The notes beneath the pieces were generated by a model. That model worked only from the letters and a program-made list of their open reading frames with translations, did no database searches and was not told the DNA's origin. A DNA stretch of 64,000 nucleotides from Conexivisphaerales archaeon (GTDB taxonomy: Archaea; Thermoproteota; Nitrososphaeria; Conexivisphaerales; DTJL01): positions 62,001 to 126,000 of the forward strand of contig JAVYTR010000004.1 of the NCBI GenBank assembly GCA_038728585.1, in the 5' to 3' direction. A program made the translations under genes and the position numbers. Every line of letters starts with the position of its first letter. Position 1 is the first letter of the stretch. Positions 34,094 through 43,190 of this stretch are shown one piece after another.

Positions 34094-35098
34094 CTATTTT
34101 ATCAGCCCCAGAGACTTATTCGTGGTTTCTATCGACGTCTTTGCGTCTGCCTTTCCAAGCATCGCTCTTATGCAGTCTATATTTTCAGGTATGACTATAG
34201 CCTCCTGGTGTATTGCCATAAAGAGATAGAGCCATCCGTCGGAGACCTTTACAGAGTCCCTCCATACGGCAACCTCGTGCAGGTCTCCCCTTGGCCTTAG
34301 TTCTCTTGCAAAATCCATTATGCCTGATGTGGACGAATACCCCTGCTTTGATTCGAAGAATACTATCCTGGGGGCCTTTTCGAGTCCTTCGAAAACCCTA
34401 TCGATGCTCGGGTCCTTGAGCTTTATTGCAAGCGCGTGCAGATGCATATGAGTAGTGGGAACCTTAACAGCCATGGTAGTGAGGTTTATGCCATGAAGAA
34501 CGGTCTTAACATCCTCGGCATGATGACTAGGCAGCTGGACAGGGTCAGGTACAACTGAGTCGATTGGTCCTTTCTTCGGGTCGTTCGGGTCTGTTGCTCT
34601 CCTGACCAAGGTTGCAATAGCTCTTTCTATTCCTGCGGCGTCATCTACCGCTTTCAGAACCCTGCAGAGGGCTGTCGTGTTGCAGGAGACTACCCTGACG
34701 TATTGCTTGTTGACTGCTTCATCATAGTTGCACTGAGCTACAAAGCTTGTGCCAGCGATCGAATGCTCTTCTCCTCCCTGAAACACAACCCTTTTGCCCA
34801 GTCTTTCATAGATCTGCTTGTTCTCCTCCCCTTTTTCAGGAGAAGCGTCTACAACTATGTCTGAAGCCGAAAACATTTCATCCATAGTTCCTTCGACTTT
34901 CAGCCCAGACTGCTCGAATCTGCTCTTTGTCTGCTGGTCTGGTGTGTAAAGTTTTATCCCCTTCTGTGCAGCAAGAAAGGCCAAATAGTCAGGCGTCCTT
35001 TTGACCACGCCTACAAGCTCCATATCAGGTTGAAGTCTTATCGCATCAGCTACCCTCCTGCCTATGGTTCCATAGGCATTCAGGCCAACTCTAATCAT
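34094..35098 (-). CDS. gap: Type II (archaeal) glyceraldehyde-3-phosphate dehydrogenase, phosphorylating
   Basis: 334 residues from the ATG at 35098. MIRVGLNAYGTIGRRVADAI is the typical archaeal start; VRVVSCNTTALCR (near residue 137) carries the catalytic Cys, and LPSHHAEDVKTVL and VPTTHMHLHAL are family-specific. It makes 1,3-bisphosphoglycerate from glyceraldehyde 3-phosphate and phosphate. The frame is open 15 codons further up, but a TATA-like TTTAGATA at 35123-35130 lies 29 bases before this ATG. Confidence 0.92.
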   Translation of the reverse strand: MIRVGLNAYGTIGRRVADAIRLQPDMELVGVVKRTPDYLAFLAAQKGIKLYTPDQQTKSRFEQSGLKVEGTMDEMFSASDIVVDASPEKGEENKQIYERLGKRVVFQGGEEHSIAGTSFVAQCNYDEAVNKQYVRVVSCNTTALCRVLKAVDDAAGIERAIATLVRRATDPNDPKKGPIDSVVPDPVQLPSHHAEDVKTVLHGINLTTMAVKVPTTHMHLHALAIKLKDPSIDRVFEGLEKAPRIVFFESKQGYSSTSGIMDFARELRPRGDLHEVAVWRDSVKVSDGWLYLFMAIHQEAIVIPENIDCIRAMLGKADAKTSIETTNKSLGLIK

Positions 35099-35122
35099 GG
35101 TAGCATGCATATGGCTTAAGGT

Positions 35123-35130
35123 ATCTAAAA
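35123..35130 (-). promoter_or_regulatory. TATA box of the GAPDH gene
   Basis: Read on the minus strand, GGTTTTAGATACC holds TTTAGATA centred about 29 bases upstream of the ATG at 35098, giving a leaderless message and fixing the start. Confidence 0.5.
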
Positions 35131-35415
35131 CCTTTTCAGTCATTCTGCCAGTTCTTTGCTAGATAGCCTTTTGTGTATGTCTATGTTGATTGGATTGTGT
35201 ACATGAGCTAGAAAGAAACGATAGATACCGTTTAGCATTTTGTCTGAATCTGCTTTCGGTTAAGTTGGCAGTCAACCTGCAGCGAGTAGCGTAAAGCAAT
35301 CCATCCAGCCTGTGCTATCTCTTTAGACATGGGCGCTTCACAGCCTGTTGATAGATTTAGCTGACTTCTCCATGGTTTGCTGGCATAGATAGACATTCAT
35401 TCAAAAAGGCTGACT
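35131..35415. other. Gap without a gene
   Basis: About 285 bases between GAPDH and the nuclease-type metallo-beta-lactamase gene. No open frame of note, no tRNA-like fold seen. Short inverted elements such as GTTGGCAGTCAAC near 35271-35283 are present but weak. Confidence 0.4.
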
Positions 35416-36429
35416 TCATTCCAGGTATTCTGTAATGCTCAATTGCCTTTCGCTTATCGTCTTGGCTCTGATACCTGCTCTTCGAAGGGAAGCTGCCAAA
35501 TCAGCTGAATAGCCATGGCAGGTAAGTACAAGATCAGGCCTGCAACTCTGGGCATATGAAATAAGCTCATAATAGTCGGCGTGGTCGCTGACAGGGAACA
35601 TCGTTGAGTTGTTTGCATACCTGCTTGCTGGATTTATCGCCCAGCCTGTGAACCTCAGTATAGGGATATTCATCTTTGCCAGCCTTTCTCTGACCTCTCC
35701 CTTTATCGCAGTTGTTGGAAAGATAGCAATACCAGCCCTTCTGGCCAACGTTGAAAGCTCATCAGCAGAACTCATGGTATGAACATTTAAGGGCAGGTCA
35801 ACTCCAAAGCTGGTATAGATTCTGTTGTATCTGGCAACAGAACCGTACACGTAGAGCGGAGACCAGGACTGGAATAGATATGTAAGAACCTGAGATTTGC
35901 CCAGAGGGTAGCCTTCTATGGCTACTGCCTTTCCTGCTTCTATTGCAGCAGAGACGACACTGTTGGCACTTCTGAGCACCGAGGCCAGAGGAGGAAACCT
36001 GTACTGCTGCCTGCCGTAAGTGCTTTCTATTATCAGCGTTTCACAACTGACCCTCTTCGGAGCCGGCATAAACCCCCTTGCTCTTCCTGCTAAATCCCCA
36101 GTGTAAAGCAAAGCCCTATCAAGATAGAAACCTCTTGAGCCCAGAATGTGCCCCGTGTCTATCAGTTCGGCATTCTTGAAGCTGTCGCTGTAGTTTGTGA
36201 TCTTGAGGCCTCTCTCTGTTGCAAGCCTTACTGTCTCTTCTGAAGCTATCACCTTTGCATCCCCGACAGAAGGCGGTAGATGGTCTGAGTGTGCATGGGA
36301 AATGAATACATAGTCAGCCTTGAACTTTCTTACCGGGTCAAGAGCTATTCTCTTTTCTCCGTATTCAACCACTATACCTGAGGAAGTGTTAAGTACTTTT
36401 ATGGCTGGCAAAATCTGCCGTTCAGGCAT
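35416..36429 (-). CDS. Metallo-beta-lactamase-fold exonuclease / mRNA 3'-end processing factor-like protein
   Basis: 337 residues. FISHAHSDHLPP near residue 43 (HxHxDH), DTGHILGSRGFYL near residue 91, LLYTGDLAGR and IESTYG motifs, and PVSDHADYYEL near residue 280 follow the order of Snm1/Pso2- and CPSF-like nucleases and of the archaeal short exonuclease family. The region between residues 150 and 270 resembles a reduced beta-CASP domain. It probably acts on DNA or RNA ends. Single gene, no clear operon. Confidence 0.75.
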   Translation of the reverse strand: MPERQILPAIKVLNTSSGIVVEYGEKRIALDPVRKFKADYVFISHAHSDHLPPSVGDAKVIASEETVRLATERGLKITNYSDSFKNAELIDTGHILGSRGFYLDRALLYTGDLAGRARGFMPAPKRVSCETLIIESTYGRQQYRFPPLASVLRSANSVVSAAIEAGKAVAIEGYPLGKSQVLTYLFQSWSPLYVYGSVARYNRIYTSFGVDLPLNVHTMSSADELSTLARRAGIAIFPTTAIKGEVRERLAKMNIPILRFTGWAINPASRYANNSTMFPVSDHADYYELISYAQSCRPDLVLTCHGYSADLAASLRRAGIRAKTISERQLSITEYLE

Positions 36430-36529
36430 AGCAATATCTGGTATCTAATTATTCTCCTTCTGCTTGCTGCGTTATCACCTTTTTGGCATAAGATTAATTT
36501 AAGAATACCTGTTCTATACGGCTTGGGCA

Positions 36530-37741
36530 ATGGCAATACGGATAGGACTGATAGGGAAGACGAACACAGGCAAGACAACATTCTACAACTCAGCCACTCT
36601 GAGTCAGGCAGAGATATCCAACTATCCCTTCACAACAAAGATGCCTGCTGTAGGGACCGCTTTTGTGATTTCACCATGCGTATGCAGGGAGATGAAGGTC
36701 AAGGACAACCCTGTTAATTCGAAATGTGTTGACGGATGGAGATATGTACCTATAGAGCTTGTCGACCTGCCAGGGCTGATAAGAGGAGCCAGCGAAGGGA
36801 AGGGGCTGGGGAATCAGTTCCTAAGTGTGGCCTCCCAGTCAGATGCACTTATACATGTTGTTGATGCTTCTGGCAGCATAGATGAAGATGGAAGGATAGC
36901 CGACCCTGGAACCGGAGACCCTCTCAAAGACTTTGAAGAGATAGAAGGAGAGCTTGTGGCATGGTATGTGAAGATACTTGAGAACAACAGGGACAAGGTT
37001 ACGAAACTGCTGAAGGGCGGGGATGCTGCTGAAGCACTTGCAGAGCCTCTCAGAGGAATGAAGATAAAACCGAGTGAAGTTGCTGCTGCACTTGCAAAGG
37101 CAAACCTGAACGGAGAAGAGTTCGATTCATGGTCGGCGGGGCAGTTGTGGGACTTCGCAGGTACACTGAGAGAAATATCAAAGCCCACCATAATAGTAGC
37201 GAACAAGATGGACCTGCCAGGAGCAATGAAGAATTACAAGAAGCTGAGAGATGCACATCCAGACCTGATAGTTGTACCTGCAAGCGCAGAAGCAGAGCTG
37301 GCTCTCAGAAGGGCGGAGCAGAACAACCTGATAAGGTACAATCCTGGCGATGAGAGTTTTGAGATCCTGGACGAGAAGTCTCTCAACCAGGCACAGAGGA
37401 ATGCCCTCCAGCTGATCCAGAGAATGGTCCTCAAGGAGTTCATGAGGACAGGAGTGCAGTTTGCGCTGAACGTCACTGTATTCAAGCTTCTCAAGATGAA
37501 CGTGGTTTATCCGGTTCAGGACGTGGATAAACTGAGCGATAAACACAACAACGTATTGCCAGATGCACATCTCCTGCCTGCTGGAGCGACAGTCCTTGAC
37601 CTGGCTCAGCTGATTCATTCAGATTTAGCAAAGGGTCTTCTGTATGCGATAGACGCTAGGACAAAGCTCAGACTACCTAACGACTATGTGCTGAAGGACA
37701 GGGACATACTGAGTCTGGTATCCGCCAGAAGAAGGGCTTAA
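36530..37741 (+). CDS. YchF/Obg-like GTPase/ATPase with TGS domain
   Basis: 403 residues. P-loop GLIGKTNTGKTTF at residues 5-17, switch II VDLPGLIRGASEGKGLG near residue 88, ANKMDLPG (NKxD) near residue 225, and the C-terminal TGS domain (VYPVQDVDKLSDKHNNVLPD, then AKGLLYAIDA). The NKxD form and archaeal length match the archaeal YchF-like group, which binds the ribosome. TATA-like TTAATTTAAG lies about 35 bases before the ATG. Confidence 0.87.
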   Translation: MAIRIGLIGKTNTGKTTFYNSATLSQAEISNYPFTTKMPAVGTAFVISPCVCREMKVKDNPVNSKCVDGWRYVPIELVDLPGLIRGASEGKGLGNQFLSVASQSDALIHVVDASGSIDEDGRIADPGTGDPLKDFEEIEGELVAWYVKILENNRDKVTKLLKGGDAAEALAEPLRGMKIKPSEVAAALAKANLNGEEFDSWSAGQLWDFAGTLREISKPTIIVANKMDLPGAMKNYKKLRDAHPDLIVVPASAEAELALRRAEQNNLIRYNPGDESFEILDEKSLNQAQRNALQLIQRMVLKEFMRTGVQFALNVTVFKLLKMNVVYPVQDVDKLSDKHNNVLPDAHLLPAGATVLDLAQLIHSDLAKGLLYAIDARTKLRLPNDYVLKDRDILSLVSARRRA

Positions 37742-37751
37742 AACTCCCTTC

Positions 37752-38495
37752 ATGCCATTTACAAAGAGAGATGAGATGGCCAGAGTCTTCAGCTACGTCG
37801 AAGTAGATTCAACTCAGGATGAAGCGAAGAGACTGATAGCTAATGGGATGCAGCCTCCTTTCTTTGTGGTTGCAGAGAAGCAGACAAAGGGCAGAGGAAG
37901 ACTGGGAAGAAGTTGGGTATCAGAAGAAGGAGGAATATGGCTTACATACGCAATGATTCCAGCCCAGGGGATAAACCCTCTGGTGTACAGCTACGGGGCA
38001 GCACTTGCTATAAAGGATGTCGTAGAGGAGCTGGGAATACGCACTAGACTCAAGTGGCCGAACGACGTCTTCGTTTTGAAGGCTAAGGTTTGTGGTAATT
38101 TATGCGAAGCGGACTACTATGGTTCAGGTTCAGCAATGAGATTGATAAGGCTGGGGATAGGCCTTAACGTGAACAACGATGTAAGCAAAGTAATCGCACC
38201 ATATCCAGTTATCTCATTAAAAATGGTAACAGGGTACATGCTTGACACAGACCAGCTGAAAAGAGCAATGATGTCTAGACTTGAAGAGTTTCTATCAGAA
38301 CCAGATAAGGAATCGATTCTGAAGAGATATCAGAGCGCTCTCGACATCATAGGTAAAAGGGTAAGGATAAAGACCAGACATTCCAGTTTGCAAGGTAAAG
38401 CGCTGGGACTGGATGAGGAAGGTCTGCTCGTTATTGAAGAAGAAGGTACAAAGGAAAAATTACATCTCGTGGAGGGGGAGCTTGAAGAGGAATAA
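37752..38495 (+). CDS. birA: Biotin--[acetyl-CoA carboxylase] ligase (BirA without DNA-binding domain)
   Basis: 247 residues. EVDSTQDEAKRL near residue 17, the biotinyl-AMP loop KGRGRLGRSWVSEEGG near residue 45, and LKWPNDVFVLKAKVCGNL near residue 97 are the BirA/LPLAT motifs; the small C-terminal domain (GKALGLDEEGLLVIEEEG) is present. No N-terminal helix-turn-helix, so it is not a repressor. It attaches biotin to a carrier such as that of acetyl/propionyl-CoA carboxylase. Ten bases separate it from the YchF gene. ATG at 37776 is an alternative start. Confidence 0.88.
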   Translation: MPFTKRDEMARVFSYVEVDSTQDEAKRLIANGMQPPFFVVAEKQTKGRGRLGRSWVSEEGGIWLTYAMIPAQGINPLVYSYGAALAIKDVVEELGIRTRLKWPNDVFVLKAKVCGNLCEADYYGSGSAMRLIRLGIGLNVNNDVSKVIAPYPVISLKMVTGYMLDTDQLKRAMMSRLEEFLSEPDKESILKRYQSALDIIGKRVRIKTRHSSLQGKALGLDEEGLLVIEEEGTKEKLHLVEGELEEE

Positions 38496-38530
38496 TCTAC
38501 ACTTATTTACCAGAATGGCATGGTAAAGGG

Positions 38531-39292
38531 ATGATGATGACGAAGGCTGTTGACTTGAACAGCGATATGGGTGAGTCTGACAGGGAAATTGCCAGAGATT
38601 ACTGCATCCTCAATCATGTCACATCTGCCAATATAGCATGCGGCTTTCACGCAGGAGACCCCTACACCATGCTTAGGGTAGCTCAAAAATGCAGCCAGCT
38701 TAATGTGGGAATAGGAGCTCATCCTTCATTCCTGGATAGGGCCAATTTTGGAAGAACTAGGGTTGAAATGAAGAAGGAAGAGCTCGTGCCTCTGATAATC
38801 TACCAGATAGGAGCACTTGAGGGAATATGCAGGTCCATTGGCAGGAAGGTATTTCATGTAAAACCTCACGGAGCTCTTTACAACATGGCTGCTGATGAAG
38901 ATGAATATGCTGAGGCCGTTGTTAAGGCTGCGAGAATCATGGACAAAAGTATTTTGACGCTTCCTTCTTCGAAGCTTATGGAGAAGGCTATTAACGAAGG
39001 GGTTAAAGCGTTTGCAGAAGGATTCGCAGATAGAGGGTATCTGAGCGACGGGAGATTAGCACCCAGAGGTATGGCCTCATCTTTGATAACAGAACCTGAT
39101 GTGGCAGCAGAAAGAGCTCTTAGGCTTGTTGATGGCTCAGGTATAAAGTCCGTCGATGGTCTGACAATAAACGTTCAGGTTCAGAGCATCTGCATACACA
39201 GCGATACTCCTAACGCGTGCAAAATTGCGGAAACTGTCAGGAGAAGGCTTGAAGAGGCTGGGGTTAGGGTTGTCAGCCTTTCAGAGATGTGA
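38531..39292 (+). CDS. pxpA: 5-oxoprolinase subunit A (LamB/YcsF family)
   Basis: 253 residues, normal length. VDLNSDMGES near residue 6 and NIACGFHAGDPYTM near residue 35 are signature motifs; VKPHGALYN near residue 113 and EGFADRGYLSDGRLAPR near residue 165 follow. With PxpB and PxpC it splits 5-oxoproline (pyroglutamate) to glutamate using ATP. First of three adjacent genes. Confidence 0.92.
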   Translation: MMMTKAVDLNSDMGESDREIARDYCILNHVTSANIACGFHAGDPYTMLRVAQKCSQLNVGIGAHPSFLDRANFGRTRVEMKKEELVPLIIYQIGALEGICRSIGRKVFHVKPHGALYNMAADEDEYAEAVVKAARIMDKSILTLPSSKLMEKAINEGVKAFAEGFADRGYLSDGRLAPRGMASSLITEPDVAAERALRLVDGSGIKSVDGLTINVQVQSICIHSDTPNACKIAETVRRRLEEAGVRVVSLSEM

Positions 39293-39298
39293 CCTGGC

Positions 39299-39976
39299 TT
39301 GAAAAAGGACTGGGAGACAGGTTCTGTCAGAGTCTCTCTGTTTCTTAACTACACGTACGTTACATTCTGCGATGATGTGAACCTGCAGTGTAACAGCAGG
39401 GTGCATGCGCTTGACAGAGAAATAGCAAAGAATAAGCCCGAATGGGTTGTTGAAACTGTACCGTCCTACAATACTCTAGCAATCGTATTGGATAAAGAGA
39501 AGTTAAGAGACAAAGAAGAAGAAGCGATACAGCTTATCAGACATCTGGCAACAGTTTCCGATTCAGGGGTGAAAGAAGGAAGAGAGGTGAGGGAGCTGCA
39601 TGTCAGGTATGGCGGAGAGTATGGCCCAGACCTGAAAGAAGTTGCAAGGGAGAAGGGGCTTACTGAAGATGAAGTGATAGAGATTCATACCTCTAGGGTT
39701 TACACATGCTACATGCTAGGTTTCACCCCTGGCTTTGTCTATCTTGGGGATGTTGACGAGAGGATACAGGTTGAAAGACTGAAAACTCCCAGAACCTCAG
39801 TCAAAGGGGGTTCTGTAGGACTAGCAGGAAAGCAGACGGGTTTTTACGGAGTGGATAGCCCCGGAGGTTGGAGAATAATTGGAAGGCTGGTGGAGAGTAC
39901 TTTCGACATAAACAGAAATCCTCCATCTTTGGTCAGACCTGGTGATGGAGTCAGATTTGTCAGAGCTATTGGATGA
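39299..39976 (+). CDS. pxpB: 5-oxoprolinase subunit B (KipI family)
   Basis: 225 residues. LHVRYGGEYGPDLKEVA near residue 99, then LGFTPGFVYLGDVDERI near residue 140, TSVKGGSVGLAGKQTGFY and PGGWRIIGR are the allophanate-hydrolase-subunit-1 motifs. TTG start six bases after pxpA. Its end overlaps pxpC by 35 bases. Confidence 0.9.
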   Translation: MKKDWETGSVRVSLFLNYTYVTFCDDVNLQCNSRVHALDREIAKNKPEWVVETVPSYNTLAIVLDKEKLRDKEEEAIQLIRHLATVSDSGVKEGREVRELHVRYGGEYGPDLKEVAREKGLTEDEVIEIHTSRVYTCYMLGFTPGFVYLGDVDERIQVERLKTPRTSVKGGSVGLAGKQTGFYGVDSPGGWRIIGRLVESTFDINRNPPSLVRPGDGVRFVRAIG

Positions 39977-40832
39977 GGCTGTGGCTGAAATAGAGCTGCC
40001 AGGACTCTTTTCAACCGTACAGGACAGGGGCAGGTTCGGTAGCAGAAGGTATGGCATACCGTCATCAGGAGCCATCGACATGAGAAGCTACACCCTCGCG
40101 AATCAGCTTCTTGGAAATATGCCTGACGCTCCAGCCATTGAAGTGATAGGTGGCAATTTTTCAATAATCTTCAAGAAAAGAACCAGAATGGCTGTTACAG
40201 GAGCTAGGTGCAGAGCTTCTCTGAACGATGCTGAAGCAGCCCTTGACAAGGTCCTGGAAGCTGATGCTGGCTCCAGGCTTCTTCTCAGCGTACCTGACTA
40301 TGGTTTTGTAAACTACGTCGCAATTGAAGGTGGTTTCTGGGGGGAGCTTGTTCTGGGAAGCAGGTCAACATACATGCCAGCCCATTTTGGAGGCAGCTGG
40401 GGAAGGTTGCTGAGAAAGGGAGACTCTCTCCCAGGGCTTGACATGCATCGAGGTGTAGCTGACAGTTATGCCAGGTCTGAGTTCGAGCTCAGAGACAGAA
40501 TATTCGTTAGACAAGCTTTTCACACAAACGAAGCCATAATGAGCTGGTTGACATCGCAGAAGTTTACTGTAGAGCCTGAAAGCGACAGAATGGGTTTCAG
40601 ACTGCTCCCTGAGATGCAGCTGCAATCATCGTTGTATAGAGAGATAGTTACAATACCTGTCTTTCCAGGGATGGTTCAGCTGACCAGAAGCGGTGAGCTG
40701 GTGATAGTGAATAAAGATGGCCAGACTACAGGCGGATACCCTGTAATTGCGATGATGGATGAGAGCTAACTTGGCAACCTTGTTCAGCTAGGGCCTGGAG
40801 CCGAAGTGAATTTTACCTTCGTTCAGTTCTGA
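39942..40832 (+). pseudogene. pxpC: 5-oxoprolinase subunit C with an in-frame TAA near the C-terminus
   Basis: The frame from 39942 to 40766 encodes 275 residues with the subunit-2 motifs (STVQDRGRFGSRRYGIPSSG near residue 23; FPGMVQLTRSGELVIVNKDG near residue 243; GGYPVIAMM). TAA stands at 40767-40769, yet the same frame goes on for 20 more codons to a TGA at 40830 and reads LGNLVQLGPGAEVNFTFVQF, which is the normal end of PxpC (LxxLAQLRPGDxVRF). One base change would restore the gene. The stopped form lacks only the last strand and may still work. Confidence 0.85.
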
Positions 40833-40837
40833 TAACC

Positions 40838-40849
40838 AAAATTTATTTA
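40838..40849 (+). promoter_or_regulatory. TATA box of the thiolase pair
   Basis: AAAATTTATTTA lies about 30 bases before the ATG at 40875, giving the two thiolase-like genes their own promoter behind pxpC. Between it and the ATG is a small palindrome-like GCTGCAGCAGCATCTGCTGC. Confidence 0.45.
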
Positions 40850-40874
40850 GCTTGCTGCAGCAGCATCTGCTGCG

Positions 40875-42014
40875 ATGTTTTCTCGAGTTGGCATAGTGGG
40901 AATAGGTTATGAAGGGTTCAGGCCTGTCGTATCAGACCTTTCTACAAGGGAGATGATGTTTGAAGCCTGTTCTAAGGCTTATGACGATGCAAACATAGAC
41001 CCAAGGAAAGATGTTTCATCTTTCATTTCCTGTGACGAGGACCTGTGGGAAGGGTGGAGCATAACCGATGAAATGGTGCCCGACCAGATGGGAGGAGCAA
41101 GAAGGCCTGTTTGCACAGTATCAGGCGATGGCCTGCTTGGTATTGCAAACGCAGCCATGCAGATATCAGCAGGCATAGGCGACCTGGTTGTTGTTGAAGC
41201 ACACAGCAAGGTTGCAGACGTGCTGACAAAGGAAGAAGTTGAAAGACTGGCGCTTGAACCGAGCTACATAAGGCCTGTAGCTGATGCTGATACACTTGCA
41301 GCACTAGAGATGTCTTATTACATGAACGGAAGAAAGGTTGAACGAAGCCTTGTTGATGAAGTTGTTGCGGAAGAGAAGAGGAGAGGCCTGAGGAATCCGA
41401 GGGCTTCTTTCTCTGCAAGGCTGGAGCGAACAGAGGTATCATCTTCGGAGGAGATCGTCCATCCATTGAAAAGGCTGGACAAGGCTGATTATGCAGAAGC
41501 ATCTGTGGCAGTAGTCCTGGCATCTGAAAGGTGGATAAAGAAGGAGAAGAAGGATGCCATCTTCATAGATGGGATAGCATGGAATTCTTCGCTACCATGG
41601 TATGAAGATGTTGACTGGAAGAGCAGATACCCTGAAGCTAAATATCTCAGGGAATCTTTCAAGAAATGCTGCAAAGATGCAGGAATCAAGGAGGATATGT
41701 TACAGTTTGATGTCGTTGAAATCGATGACCAGTACTCGTACAAGCTGCTGCAGCACATCGACGCTCTGCTGCAGGACGGAAAGGAGAGCAGGAATGTTAT
41801 GGAGAAGCTGCCTGCAAACCTGAATCCGAGCTCCGGCTATCTATCGCTTGGAAATTTCGTCGAAGCATCAAGCCTTGCCAGGGTTCTTGAGGCTGTTCTT
41901 CAGTTGAGGGGAGAGGCTGGTAAGATGCAGTTGAAGAGAGCTGCAAATGCTCTAATAGCCTCTTGGAGAGGTATACCAACTTCAACAGGAGGAGTAATCA
42001 TACTCAGCAGGTGA
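40875..42014 (+). CDS. Thiolase-fold protein, SCP-x-like, probably non-catalytic
   Basis: 379 residues with the two thiolase halves: VGIVGIGYEGFRP at the start, VSGDGLLGIANAAMQISAG near residue 80, and a C-terminal NPSSGYLSLGNFVEAS. The residue at the active-site Cys position before SG appears to be Thr (a Cys lies two residues earlier), and the GHP histidine is replaced by LSLGN. In archaea such thiolase-like proteins pair with a true thiolase in acetoacetyl-CoA formation, usually beside a DUF35 protein, which is missing here. Six bases separate it from the next gene. Confidence 0.72.
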   Translation: MFSRVGIVGIGYEGFRPVVSDLSTREMMFEACSKAYDDANIDPRKDVSSFISCDEDLWEGWSITDEMVPDQMGGARRPVCTVSGDGLLGIANAAMQISAGIGDLVVVEAHSKVADVLTKEEVERLALEPSYIRPVADADTLAALEMSYYMNGRKVERSLVDEVVAEEKRRGLRNPRASFSARLERTEVSSSEEIVHPLKRLDKADYAEASVAVVLASERWIKKEKKDAIFIDGIAWNSSLPWYEDVDWKSRYPEAKYLRESFKKCCKDAGIKEDMLQFDVVEIDDQYSYKLLQHIDALLQDGKESRNVMEKLPANLNPSSGYLSLGNFVEASSLARVLEAVLQLRGEAGKMQLKRAANALIASWRGIPTSTGGVIILSR

Positions 42015-42020
42015 AATTGC

Positions 42021-43187
42021 ATGGTTGGCAAGAAAAGGGTTGCAGTAATTGGAGCAGGGATGACTCTGTTCAGGAGAAGAATGCTGGAAACAGGCAGAGA
42101 GCTTGCTTTTGAGGCAAGCAGGATGGCACTTGACTCAGCAGGAATGGAGATCAAGGACATACAGTCTGTCGTCATGGGAACTGCGCCTGATGCGTTTGAT
42201 GGAGTTCACATGAAGGGGGAGTATCTCATGGATGGGGCTGGTGGTAATGGCAAGCCATACACAAGGGTCTATGTAGGCGGGGGAACTGGGGTCTTTGCGC
42301 CGATAGCTGGGTGGTGGCATGTTGCATCAGGAGCTTTTGATACATGCCTTGTTGTTGCTGAGGAGAAGATGTCCCCTCTGCATCCCCATCCCCAGTACGC
42401 CTTCTGGAGCATCTTCGACCATACTCTGGAGAGACCTCTGGGCACAACCCTGCTCTGGATATTCGCGCTTGAGATGAGAAGATACATGCATGTTCACAAC
42501 GTAAAGGAAGAGGATATAGCTCTTGTTTCAGTCAAGAACAAGAGAAATGCGCTAGACCACCCTGCTGCACAGCTTGCAGCCAATATCACCGTTGAAGATG
42601 TGATGAAGAGTGAGCCTATGGTCTGGCCTGTTAAGAGGCTGGATGTTTCGCCCCCGTCTGATGGGGCTGCTGCTGTAGTTCTGGCTTCTGAAGATGTTGC
42701 GAAGAAATACACAGACAACCCCGTATGGATAGACGGGGTAGGCTGGAACGTTGATACTCAGTACTGGACGAACAGGGACCTTTACTTCCCTGAGTATCTG
42801 AGGGAAGCAGCTTTAATGGCTTACAAGATGGCAAAGATAGAGAACCCCAGAAAGCAGATAGATTTTGCCGAAGTATATGACCCCTTCGATTACAAGGAGC
42901 TGCACCACATGGAGGGATTGATGCTGGCAGATAAAGGACAGGCGCCGAAACTGACCAAGGAAGGAGTGACACAGAGGGATGGTGACTTGCCAATATGCCC
43001 TTCGGGAGGTCTGTTAGGAGTAGGCAATCCAATAGCAGCAGCCGGGCTGATGAAGGTGTGTGAAGTGTTCTGGCAGCTGAGAGGAGAGGCAGGAAAGAGG
43101 CAGGTAAAGAAGGAGGTAAATACAGGCCTGGCACAGGCGTGGGGCGATTTAATGCAGGTAGGAACAGTCATCATAATGCGAAGGTAG
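42021..43187 (+). CDS. Thiolase-fold protein (acetyl-CoA acetyltransferase/SCP-x family)
   Basis: 388 residues, about 30 percent alike in layout to the gene before it. KRVAVIGAGMTLFRRR at the start, GGGTGVFAPIAGWWHVASG near residue 86, EVYDPFDYKELHHMEGL near residue 283 and CPSGGLLGVGNPIAAAG near residue 333. The nucleophile Cys position before TG is Gly, and GHP reads GNP, so catalysis of the usual kind is doubtful. The two genes probably form a heteromer. A role in mevalonate, fatty acid or branched acyl metabolism cannot be chosen from sequence. Confidence 0.75.
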   Translation: MVGKKRVAVIGAGMTLFRRRMLETGRELAFEASRMALDSAGMEIKDIQSVVMGTAPDAFDGVHMKGEYLMDGAGGNGKPYTRVYVGGGTGVFAPIAGWWHVASGAFDTCLVVAEEKMSPLHPHPQYAFWSIFDHTLERPLGTTLLWIFALEMRRYMHVHNVKEEDIALVSVKNKRNALDHPAAQLAANITVEDVMKSEPMVWPVKRLDVSPPSDGAAAVVLASEDVAKKYTDNPVWIDGVGWNVDTQYWTNRDLYFPEYLREAALMAYKMAKIENPRKQIDFAEVYDPFDYKELHHMEGLMLADKGQAPKLTKEGVTQRDGDLPICPSGGLLGVGNPIAAAGLMKVCEVFWQLRGEAGKRQVKKEVNTGLAQAWGDLMQVGTVIIMRR

Positions 43188-43190
43188 ATC

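Noticed and set aside
35270-35290. tRNA or small RNA in the GAPDH gap
   Set aside because: Only one weak inverted repeat; no acceptor stem or T-loop was found.
22868-35352. CAGCCTGTTGAT seen at about 22870 and 35341 as a dispersed repeat
   Set aside because: Twelve shared bases with poorly matching flanks; this could be chance.
41023-41523. 166-residue minus-strand frame in the first thiolase gene
   Set aside because: Proline/leucine-rich antisense shadow, with no start context.
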